A DNA stretch of 64,000 nucleotides from the NCBI GenBank assembly GCA_910576955.1, contig CAJTJB010000007.1, positions 1 to 64,000 of the forward strand, read 5' to 3'. Position 1 is the stretch's first letter. The number at the start of each line of letters is the position of its first letter. A model generated the notes under the pieces. The model was not told the origin of the DNA. It did not search any database and was given only the letters and a program-made list of their open reading frames with translations. This stretch comes from an uncultured Alphaproteobacteria bacterium (lineage in GTDB: Bacteria > Pseudomonadota > Alphaproteobacteria > RF32 > CAG-239). Both the position numbers and the translations under genes were made by a program. This document shows, one piece after another, positions 1-9,085 of this stretch.

Positions 1-93
1 CGCCGCAAGTACCCAACTCCAAGCTGGACATATTACTTAAGACAAAAGCCTCGTCTTCATAAGAGTTATTATGCGACAAGGGATAAAAATTAA
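1..93 (+). CDS. possible 3' end of a gene cut by the window edge
   Basis: Frame 1 is open from the first base to a TAA at 91-93 and gives 30 residues rich in aromatic and basic side chains (it includes PTPSWTYYLRQKPRLHKSYY). This could be the C-terminus of a plus-strand protein beginning outside the window. Thirty codons can stay open by chance, no domain is recognisable, and nothing else supports coding, so this is only a possibility. Confidence 0.25.
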   Translation, partial: RRKYPTPSWTYYLRQKPRLHKSYYATRDKN

Positions 94-249
94 GTAAAAT
101 CAAATAGTTATTTAAATACAACCGAGTAACCCCGATTCGGGGGTCAAAAAATCTTCAATTATTCAATTAATAGTAGGTGTGAGATGGAAAATAAAACCGT
201 TTTCTCCTTGGTGTCTTTTATATTTAGTCAAAAATACAATTTAGCCATA
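94..249. other. non-coding stretch with one GC-rich hairpin
   Basis: No convincing gene is seen. A short strong hairpin lies at about 129-145 (CCCCG, loop ATT, CGGGG) inside otherwise AT-rich sequence. It lacks a following T-run on either strand, so it is not a clear terminator, and it does not fold into a tRNA. It contains one copy of the GATTCG motif discussed in the findings. Confidence 0.4.
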
Positions 250-290
250 GAAAAAGGACACCTCTAACCTTGAAAAGTTAAAGATGTCCT
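250..290 (-). terminator. intrinsic terminator downstream of trxA
   Basis: Read on the minus strand, AGGACATCTTTAAC and GTTAGAGGTGTCCT pair over 14 positions (two are G-U pairs) around an eight-base loop, followed immediately by TTTTT. It lies 18 bases past the trxA stop and fits a rho-independent terminator closing the minus-strand gene run. Confidence 0.8.
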
Positions 291-307
291 AACGGCTGAA
301 TTTTTAC

Positions 308-622
308 TTAAATATGGGAGTTCAACCATGCTTCTATTGAAGATTGCGAATTGAAACCAACCTTGGAATCAATCTTTTCGCCGTCTTTAAAAAGAAACAT
401 CGTCGGAATGCTTCTGATTTCAAAGCTGGCGGCAGTTGCTGGGGCTTCATCAACGTTCATTTTGCAAATTTTAACTTTTTCGCCGTATTCTTTGTTTACT
501 TCTTCCAAAACCGGACCAAGTTGGCGGCAAGGACCGCACCATTCAGCCCAAAAATCAACCAAAACCAAACCTTTAGATTTTAGAACTTCATCTTCGAACT
601 GACTGTCATTTATTGCTCTCAT
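308..622 (-). CDS. trxA: thioredoxin
   Basis: This is a 104-residue thioredoxin, the usual length for the family. It reduces disulfides in cytoplasmic proteins such as ribonucleotide reductase and is itself recycled by thioredoxin reductase. The redox motif WCGPC is at about residues 28-32, preceded by the typical DFWAEWCGPC context, and the cis-proline loop SIPT is near residue 72. No signal peptide is present. It is the last gene of the minus-strand run, 87 bases after addA. The addB-addA-trxA order is common in alphaproteobacteria. A GAAAGGGAAA stretch ahead of the ATG serves as ribosome binding site. A terminator follows at 250-290. Confidence 0.97.
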   Translation of the reverse strand: MRAINDSQFEDEVLKSKGLVLVDFWAEWCGPCRQLGPVLEEVNKEYGEKVKICKMNVDEAPATAASFEIRSIPTMFLFKDGEKIDSKVGFNSQSSIEAWLNSHI

Positions 623-709
623 CTGTTTCCCTTTCGTTTAATGTTGTGCCAATAATATAGTAACATCTTTGAACTATTAAAGATTAACCCACATATTAAT
701 CCGAAAGTT

Positions 710-3700
710 TTATACTTTCATCATATTACAAGTATTAGTCCACAATATGTATGTTTCTATTGCTTTATCAGGATAGATTTTTTGCAGTAATTGTTTATAA
801 GTATGCAGCTGATTTAAATATAATTGCGGAATATCGCTGTAAGTTTTGGCAGCCGGACGATTCGTTTTATAGTCCACAACAAGAACCCTGTCAGCTGAAA
901 CAATCAGCCTGTCAACTTTGGCTGAAATAATTTTGCCCTCCACTTCCCCGATAATCGGAACTTCAGCCATAGATTGCGGAGAAAATAAATCCGGATAAGC
1001 ATCGCATAAAGCTAAAACTTCTTTCACAATCGCCTGATGACCGCCAGAGGGCATTTCCGGTAACTGTTGGCGGATAAATTCTATTGCAGCCGATTCGCGT
1101 GTTGCTGCATCTAATGTACAAATATATTGCAGCAATTTATGGATGGCTGTGCCGCGTTTATAAAAATGTCCATTATCAGCCAAAGGCGAGGCTGCCGTAT
1201 CTTCTTCATCAAGTTTATCTCTGGAAGGCGCGTACGGGCGCGAAAGCGGGCTTTCCGCTGGTGCTGGCGTAAATAAATGGCTGTAATCAGGAAGTTCGCG
1301 GGAAGAGGAATATTCAAAATTTTTTTCAGAAAATGGATTCTCTTGCGGAATTTCATAGACGATTCGCTTATCATCTGGCTGAAGTAAAACATTTGGTTTG
1401 ATATTATTTTCCAACAGCTTATACCACGATTCGTCATCCGCTTCTGCCGTTTTGGTAAAACCTGCAATATAAAGCCGGTCTTCAGCGCGCGTTAAAGCAA
1501 CATACAATAACCGGCGGTATTCCTCAAAATCGGCTTCTGATTTTTTTTCTTTCACGGCTTTACAGTTAGCATCATAATTTGCCGCAGCGGTCGGAAAATA
1601 CACTAAATCATCGTCCCATAGCAGCTCGCTTTTAGAAGATTTGCTTTTAATCCTTGTTGTATCTGCCAAAATGACCACTGGCGCCTGCAAGCCTTTAGAC
1701 CCGTGAACAGTCATAATTTTGACCGTGTCGTTTTCGCCTTGCTCCATTTCTTTTTGAACAATAACTTCATCTTCAACAATCCAGTTAATAAAAGCCTCCA
1801 GCGAGGGCGTATGCTTTTGTTCAAACGCAAGCGTCAGGTTCAAAAACTCATCCAGGACGTCTTCAACTTCATTCCCCATGCGGGCAATAAAGTTTTTCCG
1901 CCCCTCAAGATTAACCAACACATAATTAAACAGTTCAAACGGACGCGAAAATCCGCTGAAATTAGTGAGAAATTTCAGTTTCTCTGCTGTTTCTTTATAC
2001 TGTGATTGCCGCAAAATATTATTAAACAGTGTACCCTTGCGCTTGTAGCAAAGGTTAAATAAGTCATCATCATCCAACATAAATAAAGGAGATTTCAAAA
2101 CCTCTGCCAAAGCAAGGTCATCAGACGGCAATAATAAAAATTTGCCGAGCGAAATCAAATCCTGCACGGCGATTTGGTCGAGCAACTTCAATTTATCAAC
2201 GCCGGAAACATTCACGCCAAGGTCTTTGCACGCGCGGACAAATTCTTCCACAAACGAGTTGCGCTGTTGCACCAAAAACATAAAATCACCATAGCGGAGT
2301 GGTCGATTCTTTGAGGCTAAAAGTTCTTTTGAAGAAACCATATTTTTAATATTCTGCGCAATTAACCGAGCGAGTTGGTTGGAAAGCGATGTTTTTTGCA
2401 CGCGGGTAACCGGCAAATGCCATTGATAATCCTCTGGCTGCTCGTCTTTGTTTGGGTGGAGCAGGGGCATAATCTCGACTTTGCCGCCGTCACCCAGGCG
2501 AAACGGACGATGGTTAATGTGTTCGTCTGCCGGAATAACGCCTTTTTTAGCGTGCGCGTCTTCAAATAATATATTAACGCAGTCCATCACCGCTTTAGTG
2601 GAGCGAAAAGAAACATCAAGCTGCACTTTGGAAAACTCTTGTGCTTTTTCCTTAAAGTAATGATACATCTTGTCAAATTCTTTCGGGTCTGCGCCTTGGA
2701 AACTATATATAGACTGTTTTCTGTCCCCCACAACAAACACCGTACGCGGATTCTCATCTTCTCTGCTGCCGATTCCTGCAAAAAACTCTTCAGTCAGCGC
2801 ACGGATAATTGCCCATTGGTTTGGCGAGGTATCTTGCGCTTCGTCAATCAAAATATGCTCAATACCGCCGTCAAGCTTAAATAAAACCCAATCGGCAACA
2901 TCATTGTTTTCTAATAATCTGCGCGTGATAACAATAAGGTCTTCGTAATCAAGCGTGGCATAAATTTCTTTGTATGCATTATAACTGTCAATAATATGTT
3001 TTGCGATATGTAAAACGGCGGAAGTGGAACGTAAAACGTTCAAAGAAACAATCTTGTTTTCCGCCTCTAACAGAAGTTCCGCCTGCCCCGCCATAAATGT
3101 TAAAATATCCGGATAAGCTTTCACCACAGCATTTGTCGCAAGTTTTGCTCTGATAGCATTTTCTTTAGTCAAAAATGCTTGCTTATATATATCGTATGCG
3201 GATGGAGAAAATTGTAACTCTCCGACTGTTGCAAATATTTGAGCGCAATTTTTATCAGTTTTGCTACCGTTTGCAAGAGCCCCCATAGCGCATAACAACG
3301 CGGTTCGATTAATCTGTGCCATAAATTCCTGTTTAATATCATTTTCAGACATTTCTAAAGCAACCCCGAGCCTGTCTTCAAGCGCAGAGATAAGAAAGGA
3401 GAGATTATTTTGATATTTTTGAAATAACACGCTGATTTTGCTGCGATTCTCCGTTATCATATTCATAATTTCCGGAAATTTAAATTCGCTGATATGCTTT
3501 GTAAGAAAGATAACCGCCTCTTTTAAATCTGTATTATCGGAAGTATCAACCTGTTTAAGTAAATCCAGTTTAATATTTTGCAAAATTTCTTTTGCGCTGC
3601 GGTTGTCTAAAACTTCAAAATACGGAGAAACGCCGGCTTCCAGTGGAAAACGCTTTAATATATCTTGGCAAAAACTATGTATGGTCTGGATTTTCATCCC

Positions 3701-4084
3701 GCCCCGTGTGTCTAAAAGAACCGCAAATAAAGTTCTGGCAAAGCTTAAAATGTTTGCTTTATTATTTTCATCAAAACTATTTCCCAAAAGTTTGCGCAGT
3801 TCTTTTTCAAGCTCGGGCTCTTCTTCAACCGCCCATGAACTTAAACGCTTGGCAATACGCTCGTTCATCTCAACAGCTGCAGCTTTGGTGTATGTTAAGC
3901 ACAAAATCTTTGCCGGATCAACTCCCGCAAGCAACAGGCGCAAAACGCGGTCCGACAAAACTTTAGTCTTACCTGTTCCGGCAGAAGCTTCCACCCAGAT
4001 TGATTTTTGAGGCTCGGCAGCAGAAAGCTGTTGCCGTGTTGCCAGTTCTATAAGTTTCTGCTTTTCTTCAGTATAATCAGGCAT
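710..4084 (-). CDS. addA: ATP-dependent helicase/nuclease subunit AddA
   Basis: AddA is the UvrD-type motor and nuclease subunit of the AddAB complex, which resects double-strand breaks and loads RecA after meeting a Chi sequence. The 1124-residue protein has a Walker A motif (EASAGTGKT) near residue 35, a helicase motif II (LIDEAQDT) near 413, motif V/VI sequences (TVHGSKGLQ and YVALTRAEDRLY) around 780-865, and a C-terminal PD-(D/E)XK nuclease with VVDYKTNRP near residue 1070. An upstream in-frame ATG at 4097-4099 exists, but the ATG at 4082-4084 has a GAGGGA ribosome binding site at good spacing and is preferred. The start overlaps the end of addB by eight bases, which suggests translational coupling. 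Confidence 0.96.
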   Translation of the reverse strand: MPDYTEEKQKLIELATRQQLSAAEPQKSIWVEASAGTGKTKVLSDRVLRLLLAGVDPAKILCLTYTKAAAVEMNERIAKRLSSWAVEEEPELEKELRKLLGNSFDENNKANILSFARTLFAVLLDTRGGMKIQTIHSFCQDILKRFPLEAGVSPYFEVLDNRSAKEILQNIKLDLLKQVDTSDNTDLKEAVIFLTKHISEFKFPEIMNMITENRSKISVLFQKYQNNLSFLISALEDRLGVALEMSENDIKQEFMAQINRTALLCAMGALANGSKTDKNCAQIFATVGELQFSPSAYDIYKQAFLTKENAIRAKLATNAVVKAYPDILTFMAGQAELLLEAENKIVSLNVLRSTSAVLHIAKHIIDSYNAYKEIYATLDYEDLIVITRRLLENNDVADWVLFKLDGGIEHILIDEAQDTSPNQWAIIRALTEEFFAGIGSREDENPRTVFVVGDRKQSIYSFQGADPKEFDKMYHYFKEKAQEFSKVQLDVSFRSTKAVMDCVNILFEDAHAKKGVIPADEHINHRPFRLGDGGKVEIMPLLHPNKDEQPEDYQWHLPVTRVQKTSLSNQLARLIAQNIKNMVSSKELLASKNRPLRYGDFMFLVQQRNSFVEEFVRACKDLGVNVSGVDKLKLLDQIAVQDLISLGKFLLLPSDDLALAEVLKSPLFMLDDDDLFNLCYKRKGTLFNNILRQSQYKETAEKLKFLTNFSGFSRPFELFNYVLVNLEGRKNFIARMGNEVEDVLDEFLNLTLAFEQKHTPSLEAFINWIVEDEVIVQKEMEQGENDTVKIMTVHGSKGLQAPVVILADTTRIKSKSSKSELLWDDDLVYFPTAAANYDANCKAVKEKKSEADFEEYRRLLYVALTRAEDRLYIAGFTKTAEADDESWYKLLENNIKPNVLLQPDDKRIVYEIPQENPFSEKNFEYSSSRELPDYSHLFTPAPAESPLSRPYAPSRDKLDEEDTAASPLADNGHFYKRGTAIHKLLQYICTLDAATRESAAIEFIRQQLPEMPSGGHQAIVKEVLALCDAYPDLFSPQSMAEVPIIGEVEGKIISAKVDRLIVSADRVLVVDYKTNRPAAKTYSDIPQLYLNQLHTYKQLLQKIYPDKAIETYILWTNTCNMMKV

Positions 4085-6986
4085 CACTTCCCTCACCATC
4101 TTCTTGAACAGACCACTCTTTTATGCGTGACAGATGTTCGTAGTCTTTGTTTTTAGGAATAAATTTAGGAACGGGGCGCGCGTGGTACGGGGTTGTTTCA
4201 AAGTCAAAAGTAGAAATCAGCCGCAACAAATAATCTTCGCATTTTTCAATAAGTCTTTTTTCCTCTTCAGGCGTAATTTCCAGCTTTTTACAGCCCAACT
4301 GCCAATAGATTACTTGCCGGATATCTTTGCGCTTGATTCCGGTAAAACCGCCTTTTTGCGCAATCAGCCCCTCCAGCAAAAGCTGCAAGGCGTGTCCGCT
4401 GTCAACTTGTTTCTGGCTGGGGATTCGTCCGGTTTTATAATCCAAAATATTAACGCTGCCATCTTTCAGCTCATCGATTCTGTCGGCAATTGCCGTAAAG
4501 GAAAAAGCGCCGCCGGCTAAATTGTAAGTGATTTCCCCGCTAACCTCATTATGCACGGCAGAAACATTATCGCGATAGCTGTTCTCTTGTGCAATAATCC
4601 ATTCGGCGGTTTTTTCAAACTTCGGCCACCAAAATGTGTGTTTGTCATCATCAATTTGCAAACGCGCAAAGTGTTTTTTGCCGATTTCAACTAAAACATC
4701 AAGCGCATTTTCAGGCAGCGCCGTCGGATATGTATTGTTAAATTCTTCTATTATGGCATGGATGAGCGTACCATAATCCCGTTGGTCCATCGGCATATCA
4801 AGCTCATTAAGAGGATATAGTTTAAGAATATATTTTGCAAAAACCGAATACGGATCTGCCACCAACAAATCAACTCCGCTGGCCGAAAGCTTACGCGGGC
4901 GAGCATCAAGCGGCGGGCAGGGGGCAGGGGCTTTAATCGGGGTATAGGTTGCCGGTTTGTCTGCCTGGTTTGCCAAAATAAAGAAATCATCATCTTTAAG
5001 CGTATCGATATCAGAATTTAGGGCATTTAGCAAGGTTTCTAACCGCAAAAGCCAACGGGATTTTTTCATCGGCGCACCGTCCACTCTGTCTGCGCGGGTA
5101 AGAATAACATTGTCGGCAGCGAGAAAGCCGCACAAATCCGCCCCGAGAATACCTATATTTTTTTCAGGCAGGCTAAAGCCGAAATCCTTTTTCATCGGGC
5201 GGGACATCCACATATCTGCCTGCGCCGGTTTGGGCCAAATACCTTCATTGATTTCGCCTAATATAACATAGTCAAAATGGTGAAGTCGTGCTTCAATCGG
5301 TCCTAAAATTTGGATTCGCGGATGAGTTCCGTAATTTGAGCGTACGGTTTCCAAGCCGGCCAATTCGCAAAACAGCGGGATATAATCTTTGCCAGAAATT
5401 TTGCCTAAAACATTAGCAGAATCTAACAGTTTAGTAATAAATTGCGCCGCACATTTTCCCGCATCGCCGCGCCATAAAACGTTTTTACCGTCTGTCGCAT
5501 CCGTTGCAAAAAGCTCCGCGGTACGGATATGAATCTGCAAAATATCGGCAAACTCAATTGCCGGAGCTGCCAATGCCTGCTGTAATTCCTCCAGCGACGT
5601 TCTGATTTCATTTATAAAAGATGTAGATTCTTCACTTAAGTCTGTTCTGTTTCTTTGGCGCAATTGCAGCTCATAATCATAAGTTTTTTTCCGAAATTCG
5701 GCAACGGGCATCTTAAACTGTGTAAACGGATGCTTGAGCAAGCTGATAAGTTTAACGCTCGATTCGCAATTTTCTGCCGCTTCGGCAATGAGCCGCAGAT
5801 AAATTCCGGCAGGTGTCAGCTGGAGTGGCAAACCGGCAGAGTCGTCGGCCTTAATTTCAAAACGTTCCAATTCCGCCGTAACGCGCCGCGCCAGATTTCG
5901 GTCATATGTAATAAGGGCAACAGTTTTCTCGGGAATATCCAAAATTTGGCGCATTTTTAAGGCAATGGCTAAAGCTTCATCGCGTTGCGTGTTGCAATTG
6001 ACATAACTGATTCCGCTGACCGCTTTTTCTAAATCTATCTTATGGGAAAGTTGCCGCCACTTGTCCGAAACGCTTGCCGGACGCATAAGCTCGGAAATAA
6101 ATTTTTCCCGCTCAACATTAGCCGGAGGAACAATATCGCTGATTTGGCTGCGTGAAATATTAAGCAGAGTAAGAAGTTCTTTAAGCTCAAATTGCGGGTG
6201 CGAGTCATCCACAGCATTCCAATATTCGTCATCTGCCAAACAGTCGATTCCCGCAAAATAAATCTCTCCTTTAGGGAGATGTTGTATCACGTTAAGCATT
6301 TTGACAATAGCCGGAAAACCGGCAGTAATCCCAGCGGCAACAATGTTTTTAGCTGTGTTTTCTTGTTGCCAAATATCCGCCTGCTGCATTAAGAGTTGTT
6401 TTTTCAAGTCGCAGGCATCAATTGCATTTCTTTCTTTTAAAATCAACGGCCAATATTCGGTAATGATTTTTAAGAGTTTCAAAGTTTCCTGCCAATGCGT
6501 TGCATATTTTTCCGGCACTAAATTTTCAAGTTTGTCAAAAGAAAGCCCTTGTTGGCAAGCCGTGTCAATCAAATTTCCCAAATCAAGCGCCAAGTTGACA
6601 GCCTGTGCTAAAGATATTTGTGTGAGCCCGAAGTCATTTGGTTTAGACATTATCAACCGCGCAAACAAAAACAATCGTTCTTCTTTGCTGATAACGCGCT
6701 TGTGTTGCTCTATGCTGCCGTTAATGCCGAACCGACTGAAAAATAATTCGTCATCGTCCATTTCCGCAATCGGGATAATTTGCGGCAAAATAGTCGGGCA
6801 AAGCCCGCGTTTACGGATAAAAGCATTGGTCAGAGCCTGACAGGCACGCCGATTCGGCACAAGAAACACCGCAGAAGCAAGCCCTGATAAATCCGCCTTA
6901 TATTTAGCGAGATAAAGTTCCGCCAATACATCCCAAAAAGAACAGCTTAAACGGATATTAAAAATGTTTTTAAGCTCATTGCTCAT
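4077..6986 (-). CDS. addB: double-strand break repair protein AddB
   Basis: AddB is the partner nuclease subunit of AddAB. The 969-residue protein resembles the alphaproteobacterial AddB type: an inactive helicase-like N-terminal half starting VFLVPNRRACQALTNAF, a central IXXDYV-type region (HHFDYVILGEINEGIWP) and a C-terminal RecB-like nuclease with NILDYKTGR near residue 847. A canonical Walker A motif is not obvious at the N-terminus, which fits AddB acting mainly as nuclease and Chi scanner, not as the main motor. It overlaps rdgB upstream by four bases (ATGA) and addA downstream by eight, so the three are probably co-transcribed. Confidence 0.95.
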   Translation of the reverse strand: MSNELKNIFNIRLSCSFWDVLAELYLAKYKADLSGLASAVFLVPNRRACQALTNAFIRKRGLCPTILPQIIPIAEMDDDELFFSRFGINGSIEQHKRVISKEERLFLFARLIMSKPNDFGLTQISLAQAVNLALDLGNLIDTACQQGLSFDKLENLVPEKYATHWQETLKLLKIITEYWPLILKERNAIDACDLKKQLLMQQADIWQQENTAKNIVAAGITAGFPAIVKMLNVIQHLPKGEIYFAGIDCLADDEYWNAVDDSHPQFELKELLTLLNISRSQISDIVPPANVEREKFISELMRPASVSDKWRQLSHKIDLEKAVSGISYVNCNTQRDEALAIALKMRQILDIPEKTVALITYDRNLARRVTAELERFEIKADDSAGLPLQLTPAGIYLRLIAEAAENCESSVKLISLLKHPFTQFKMPVAEFRKKTYDYELQLRQRNRTDLSEESTSFINEIRTSLEELQQALAAPAIEFADILQIHIRTAELFATDATDGKNVLWRGDAGKCAAQFITKLLDSANVLGKISGKDYIPLFCELAGLETVRSNYGTHPRIQILGPIEARLHHFDYVILGEINEGIWPKPAQADMWMSRPMKKDFGFSLPEKNIGILGADLCGFLAADNVILTRADRVDGAPMKKSRWLLRLETLLNALNSDIDTLKDDDFFILANQADKPATYTPIKAPAPCPPLDARPRKLSASGVDLLVADPYSVFAKYILKLYPLNELDMPMDQRDYGTLIHAIIEEFNNTYPTALPENALDVLVEIGKKHFARLQIDDDKHTFWWPKFEKTAEWIIAQENSYRDNVSAVHNEVSGEITYNLAGGAFSFTAIADRIDELKDGSVNILDYKTGRIPSQKQVDSGHALQLLLEGLIAQKGGFTGIKRKDIRQVIYWQLGCKKLEITPEEEKRLIEKCEDYLLRLISTFDFETTPYHARPVPKFIPKNKDYEHLSRIKEWSVQEDGEGSDA

Positions 6987-7582
6987 TGGTATTCGTCGCT
7001 TAAATACTGCACAAATTTTTGTAATGCGCGTCCGCGATGCGAAATTTTATTTTTTTCCTCACTGTCAAATTCGGCAAACGAACGGTTAAAGCCTGTTGGG
7101 ATAAAAATCGGGTCATAGCCGAACCCTGCATTGCCGCTTTTGCGCGGGGCAATACTTCCGTCTACTCTTCCCTCAAAAGATTTGTAGCGCCCGTCAGGAT
7201 ACGCTAAAACGATAACGCATGAAAAATGCGCGGCCCTGTTGCCTGAATTGGTTTCTTCCAGTTCGTTTAACAGCTTGTCCATTCCTTTGTCAAAATCGCG
7301 ATTCGGGGCATATCTTGCCGTGTAAACCCCGGGTCTTCCGCCCATGGCATCCACACACAAGCCCGAATCGTCGGCAAAGCACGGAATATTTTGTTTTTTA
7401 GCGGCAGCCAGCGCTTTAATATATGCATTTTCTTCAAATGTTTTTCCGGTTTCTTCCACATCCGGCAGTTCTAAATCTTCGCCGGATAACACATTAAGCC
7501 CGAGCGGGGATAAAATTTCGCGGATTTCCGAGATTTTGCCTTTATTATGGCTGGCGAAAATAATATCTTTACATTTTTGCAT
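6983..7582 (-). CDS. rdgB: XTP/dITP (non-canonical purine NTP) pyrophosphatase
   Basis: This 199-residue protein belongs to the Ham1/RdgB family, which hydrolyses dITP, ITP and XTP to monophosphates and keeps deaminated purines out of DNA and RNA. The N-terminal nucleotide-binding motif SHNKGK is at residues 11-16, FADDSGLCVDAMGGRPGVYTARYA follows in the middle, GFGYDPIF is in the C-terminal half, and SHRGRALQKF closes the protein as expected. The start lies inside the end of rph and the stop overlaps addB by four bases. The rph-rdgB pairing is widespread in bacteria. Confidence 0.97.
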   Translation of the reverse strand: MQKCKDIIFASHNKGKISEIREILSPLGLNVLSGEDLELPDVEETGKTFEENAYIKALAAAKKQNIPCFADDSGLCVDAMGGRPGVYTARYAPNRDFDKGMDKLLNELEETNSGNRAAHFSCVIVLAYPDGRYKSFEGRVDGSIAPRKSGNAGFGYDPIFIPTGFNRSFAEFDSEEKNKISHRGRALQKFVQYLSDEYQ

Positions 7583-8288
7583 TTTTCAAAGCCTCCTGCT
7601 GCAAAGCAATAAGTTCGTTAATACCTTTTTGTGCGAGTGCCATCAGAGCGTCATAATCTTCTTTGCTGAACGGTTCGCCCTCGGCTGTTCCCTGAATTTC
7701 AACGATTCGCCCATGATTAGTCAAAACAAAATTGGCATCAACCTGTGCGGTGGAATCTTCAACATATTCCAAATCAAGCAGTTTATTGCCCTCGCATATT
7801 CCCACCGATACCGCTGCAACGGATTCGCGAATTGGCAAAACCGGAATAAGACCGTCCCGAACCATCTTTTTCAACGCAATCGTTAAAGCGACAAAGCTGC
7901 CGGTAATCGCTGCTGTGCGAGTGCCGCCGTCCGCTTGAATAACATCGCAGTCCAAAGTAATGAGATAGCCTTCCAGCGCTTCCAGATTAACAACAGCACG
8001 CATGGAACGCCCGATAAGGCGCTGAATCTCATGCGTTCTCCCGCCGACACCGTGTGTTTCGCGGTTAACTCTTGTATGTGTGGCACGCGGCAATAATGCA
8101 TATTCGGCGGTAATCCAGCCCTTGTTGCTGTCTTTTAGCCATTGCGGCACTTTGTTTTCGACCGAAGCCGTGCAGATAACGTGCGTATTGCCGCATTTTA
8201 TCAGGCAGGAGCCTTCTGCAAAAGAGTTGACATCGGGGATTATCTCAACTTTTCTTAATTCGTCAAATTTGCGATTCGCTGTTCTCAT
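7569..8288 (-). CDS. rph: ribonuclease PH
   Basis: RNase PH is a phosphorolytic 3'-5' exoribonuclease that trims tRNA 3' ends and other RNAs. At 239 residues it has the standard length. It starts MRTANRKFDELR and carries the family blocks GEGSCLI-like (FAEGSCLIKCGNT), GRTHEIQRLIGRSMRAVV, the TLDCDVIQADGGTRTAAITG core, and DLEYVEDSTAQVDANFV. Longer in-frame starts exist at 8306 and 8327, but the ATG at 8286-8288 fits homologue length and is preceded by GAAGGAAAA formed by the last codons of aroK, whose stop is only four bases away. Confidence 0.97.
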   Translation of the reverse strand: MRTANRKFDELRKVEIIPDVNSFAEGSCLIKCGNTHVICTASVENKVPQWLKDSNKGWITAEYALLPRATHTRVNRETHGVGGRTHEIQRLIGRSMRAVVNLEALEGYLITLDCDVIQADGGTRTAAITGSFVALTIALKKMVRDGLIPVLPIRESVAAVSVGICEGNKLLDLEYVEDSTAQVDANFVLTNHGRIVEIQGTAEGEPFSKEDYDALMALAQKGINELIALQQEALKNAKM

Positions 8289-8292
8289 TTTA

Positions 8293-8838
8293 TTATTTTC
8301 CTTCATTGGCATTAAGATATGTTTCAATTGCTTTTACAACTCGTGCAACAGTGTTATCAACGGCTTCGTTTCTCGTTTCAACCATTATATCGGCCTCGCT
8401 GTAATACGGGTATTCGGCATCAATATAGGACTGCAGTTTGTTTTTGATTTTGGAGTCGCTGCATTGCAAAAACGGTCTGCGCTTTCTTCCGGTTGTTCGG
8501 TTATATAAAACGTCCAAATCAGCTTTAAGCCATATTGTTAAGGCATTTTCTTTGGCAAGGGTTCGGGTTTGTTCCGCCACAAAGGCGCCGCCGCCGGAGG
8601 CTAAAACGCACGGTGCGCCGGAGAGCAGGCGTTTCATAATCCGTTCTTCCCCCGCGCGATATTCTTCTTGTCCGAAACACTTGAAAACATCAATAACCGA
8701 AAGTCCCGCCGCCCGTTCAATTTCTTGGTCGCCATCCACAAACGGCAGGTTGAGTTTTTTAGCCAGACGCTTGCCCACGCTGGTCTTGCCGCTGCCGATT
8801 AAACCGACGAGTAAAATTATTTTATTTGGTTTTATCAT
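8293..8838 (-). CDS. aroK: shikimate kinase
   Basis: This enzyme phosphorylates shikimate in aromatic amino-acid and chorismate synthesis. The 181-residue protein has a P-loop (GLIGSGKTSVGKRLA) near the N-terminus, the shikimate-binding FVDGD segment, an SGGGAF motif in the middle, and the lid region GRKRRPFLQ. The chosen start is the ATG at 8836-8838. A GTG at 8866-8868 would add ten residues; neither start has a strong ribosome binding site. It heads the minus-strand run aroK-rph-rdgB-addB-addA-trxA, and no aroB is next to it. Confidence 0.93.
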   Translation of the reverse strand: MIKPNKIILLVGLIGSGKTSVGKRLAKKLNLPFVDGDQEIERAAGLSVIDVFKCFGQEEYRAGEERIMKRLLSGAPCVLASGGGAFVAEQTRTLAKENALTIWLKADLDVLYNRTTGRKRRPFLQCSDSKIKNKLQSYIDAEYPYYSEADIMVETRNEAVDNTVARVVKAIETYLNANEGK

Positions 8839-8956
8839 ATTATATTCGCTAATATTTATTATTCTCACTTTACAATAAAGGATATATTGTTAATATTAGA
8901 TAATCAATACTTAATTATACGAAATTAAATCGTAAAATATTTTTGGGAGGCAAATT

Positions 8957-9085
8957 ATGAAAACAGGCATTTTGTATTTGATTTTGGGAATAATGGTACT
9001 GGGCATCGCATATACCGCATGCAAAGATATTACCCCCGAACAACAGCGTATTGAACAAAACATCGAACTGAAGCTTGCCAAATGA
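8957..9085 (+). CDS. small putative lipoprotein, coupled to xerD
   Basis: This 42-codon gene is preceded by a strong GGGAGG seven bases before its ATG. The product begins MKTGILYLILGIMVLGIAYTAC, a short basic start, a hydrophobic stretch and a lipobox-like YTAC with Cys at residue 22. A 20-residue polar tail follows (KDITPEQQRIEQNIELKLAK). Its TGA stop overlaps the xerD ATG (ATGA), so the two are likely translated together. A small lipoprotein next to a Xer gene recalls LptM (YifL) near xerC in enterobacteria, but the LptM motif CGLKGPLY is absent, so the function is unknown. Confidence 0.6.
   Translation: MKTGILYLILGIMVLGIAYTACKDITPEQQRIEQNIELKLAK

Noticed and set aside
125..150. tRNA or tmRNA fragment
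   Set aside because: The GC-rich hairpin has a three-base loop and lacks the T-loop and acceptor sequences.
3438..4010. Plus-strand reading frame of 190 codons inside addA
   Set aside because: It lies opposite a well-supported helicase domain and its product is Ser/Leu-rich with no domain.
8957..9085. LptM homologue
   Set aside because: The position near a Xer gene fits, but the conserved sequence after the lipid Cys of LptM is absent.
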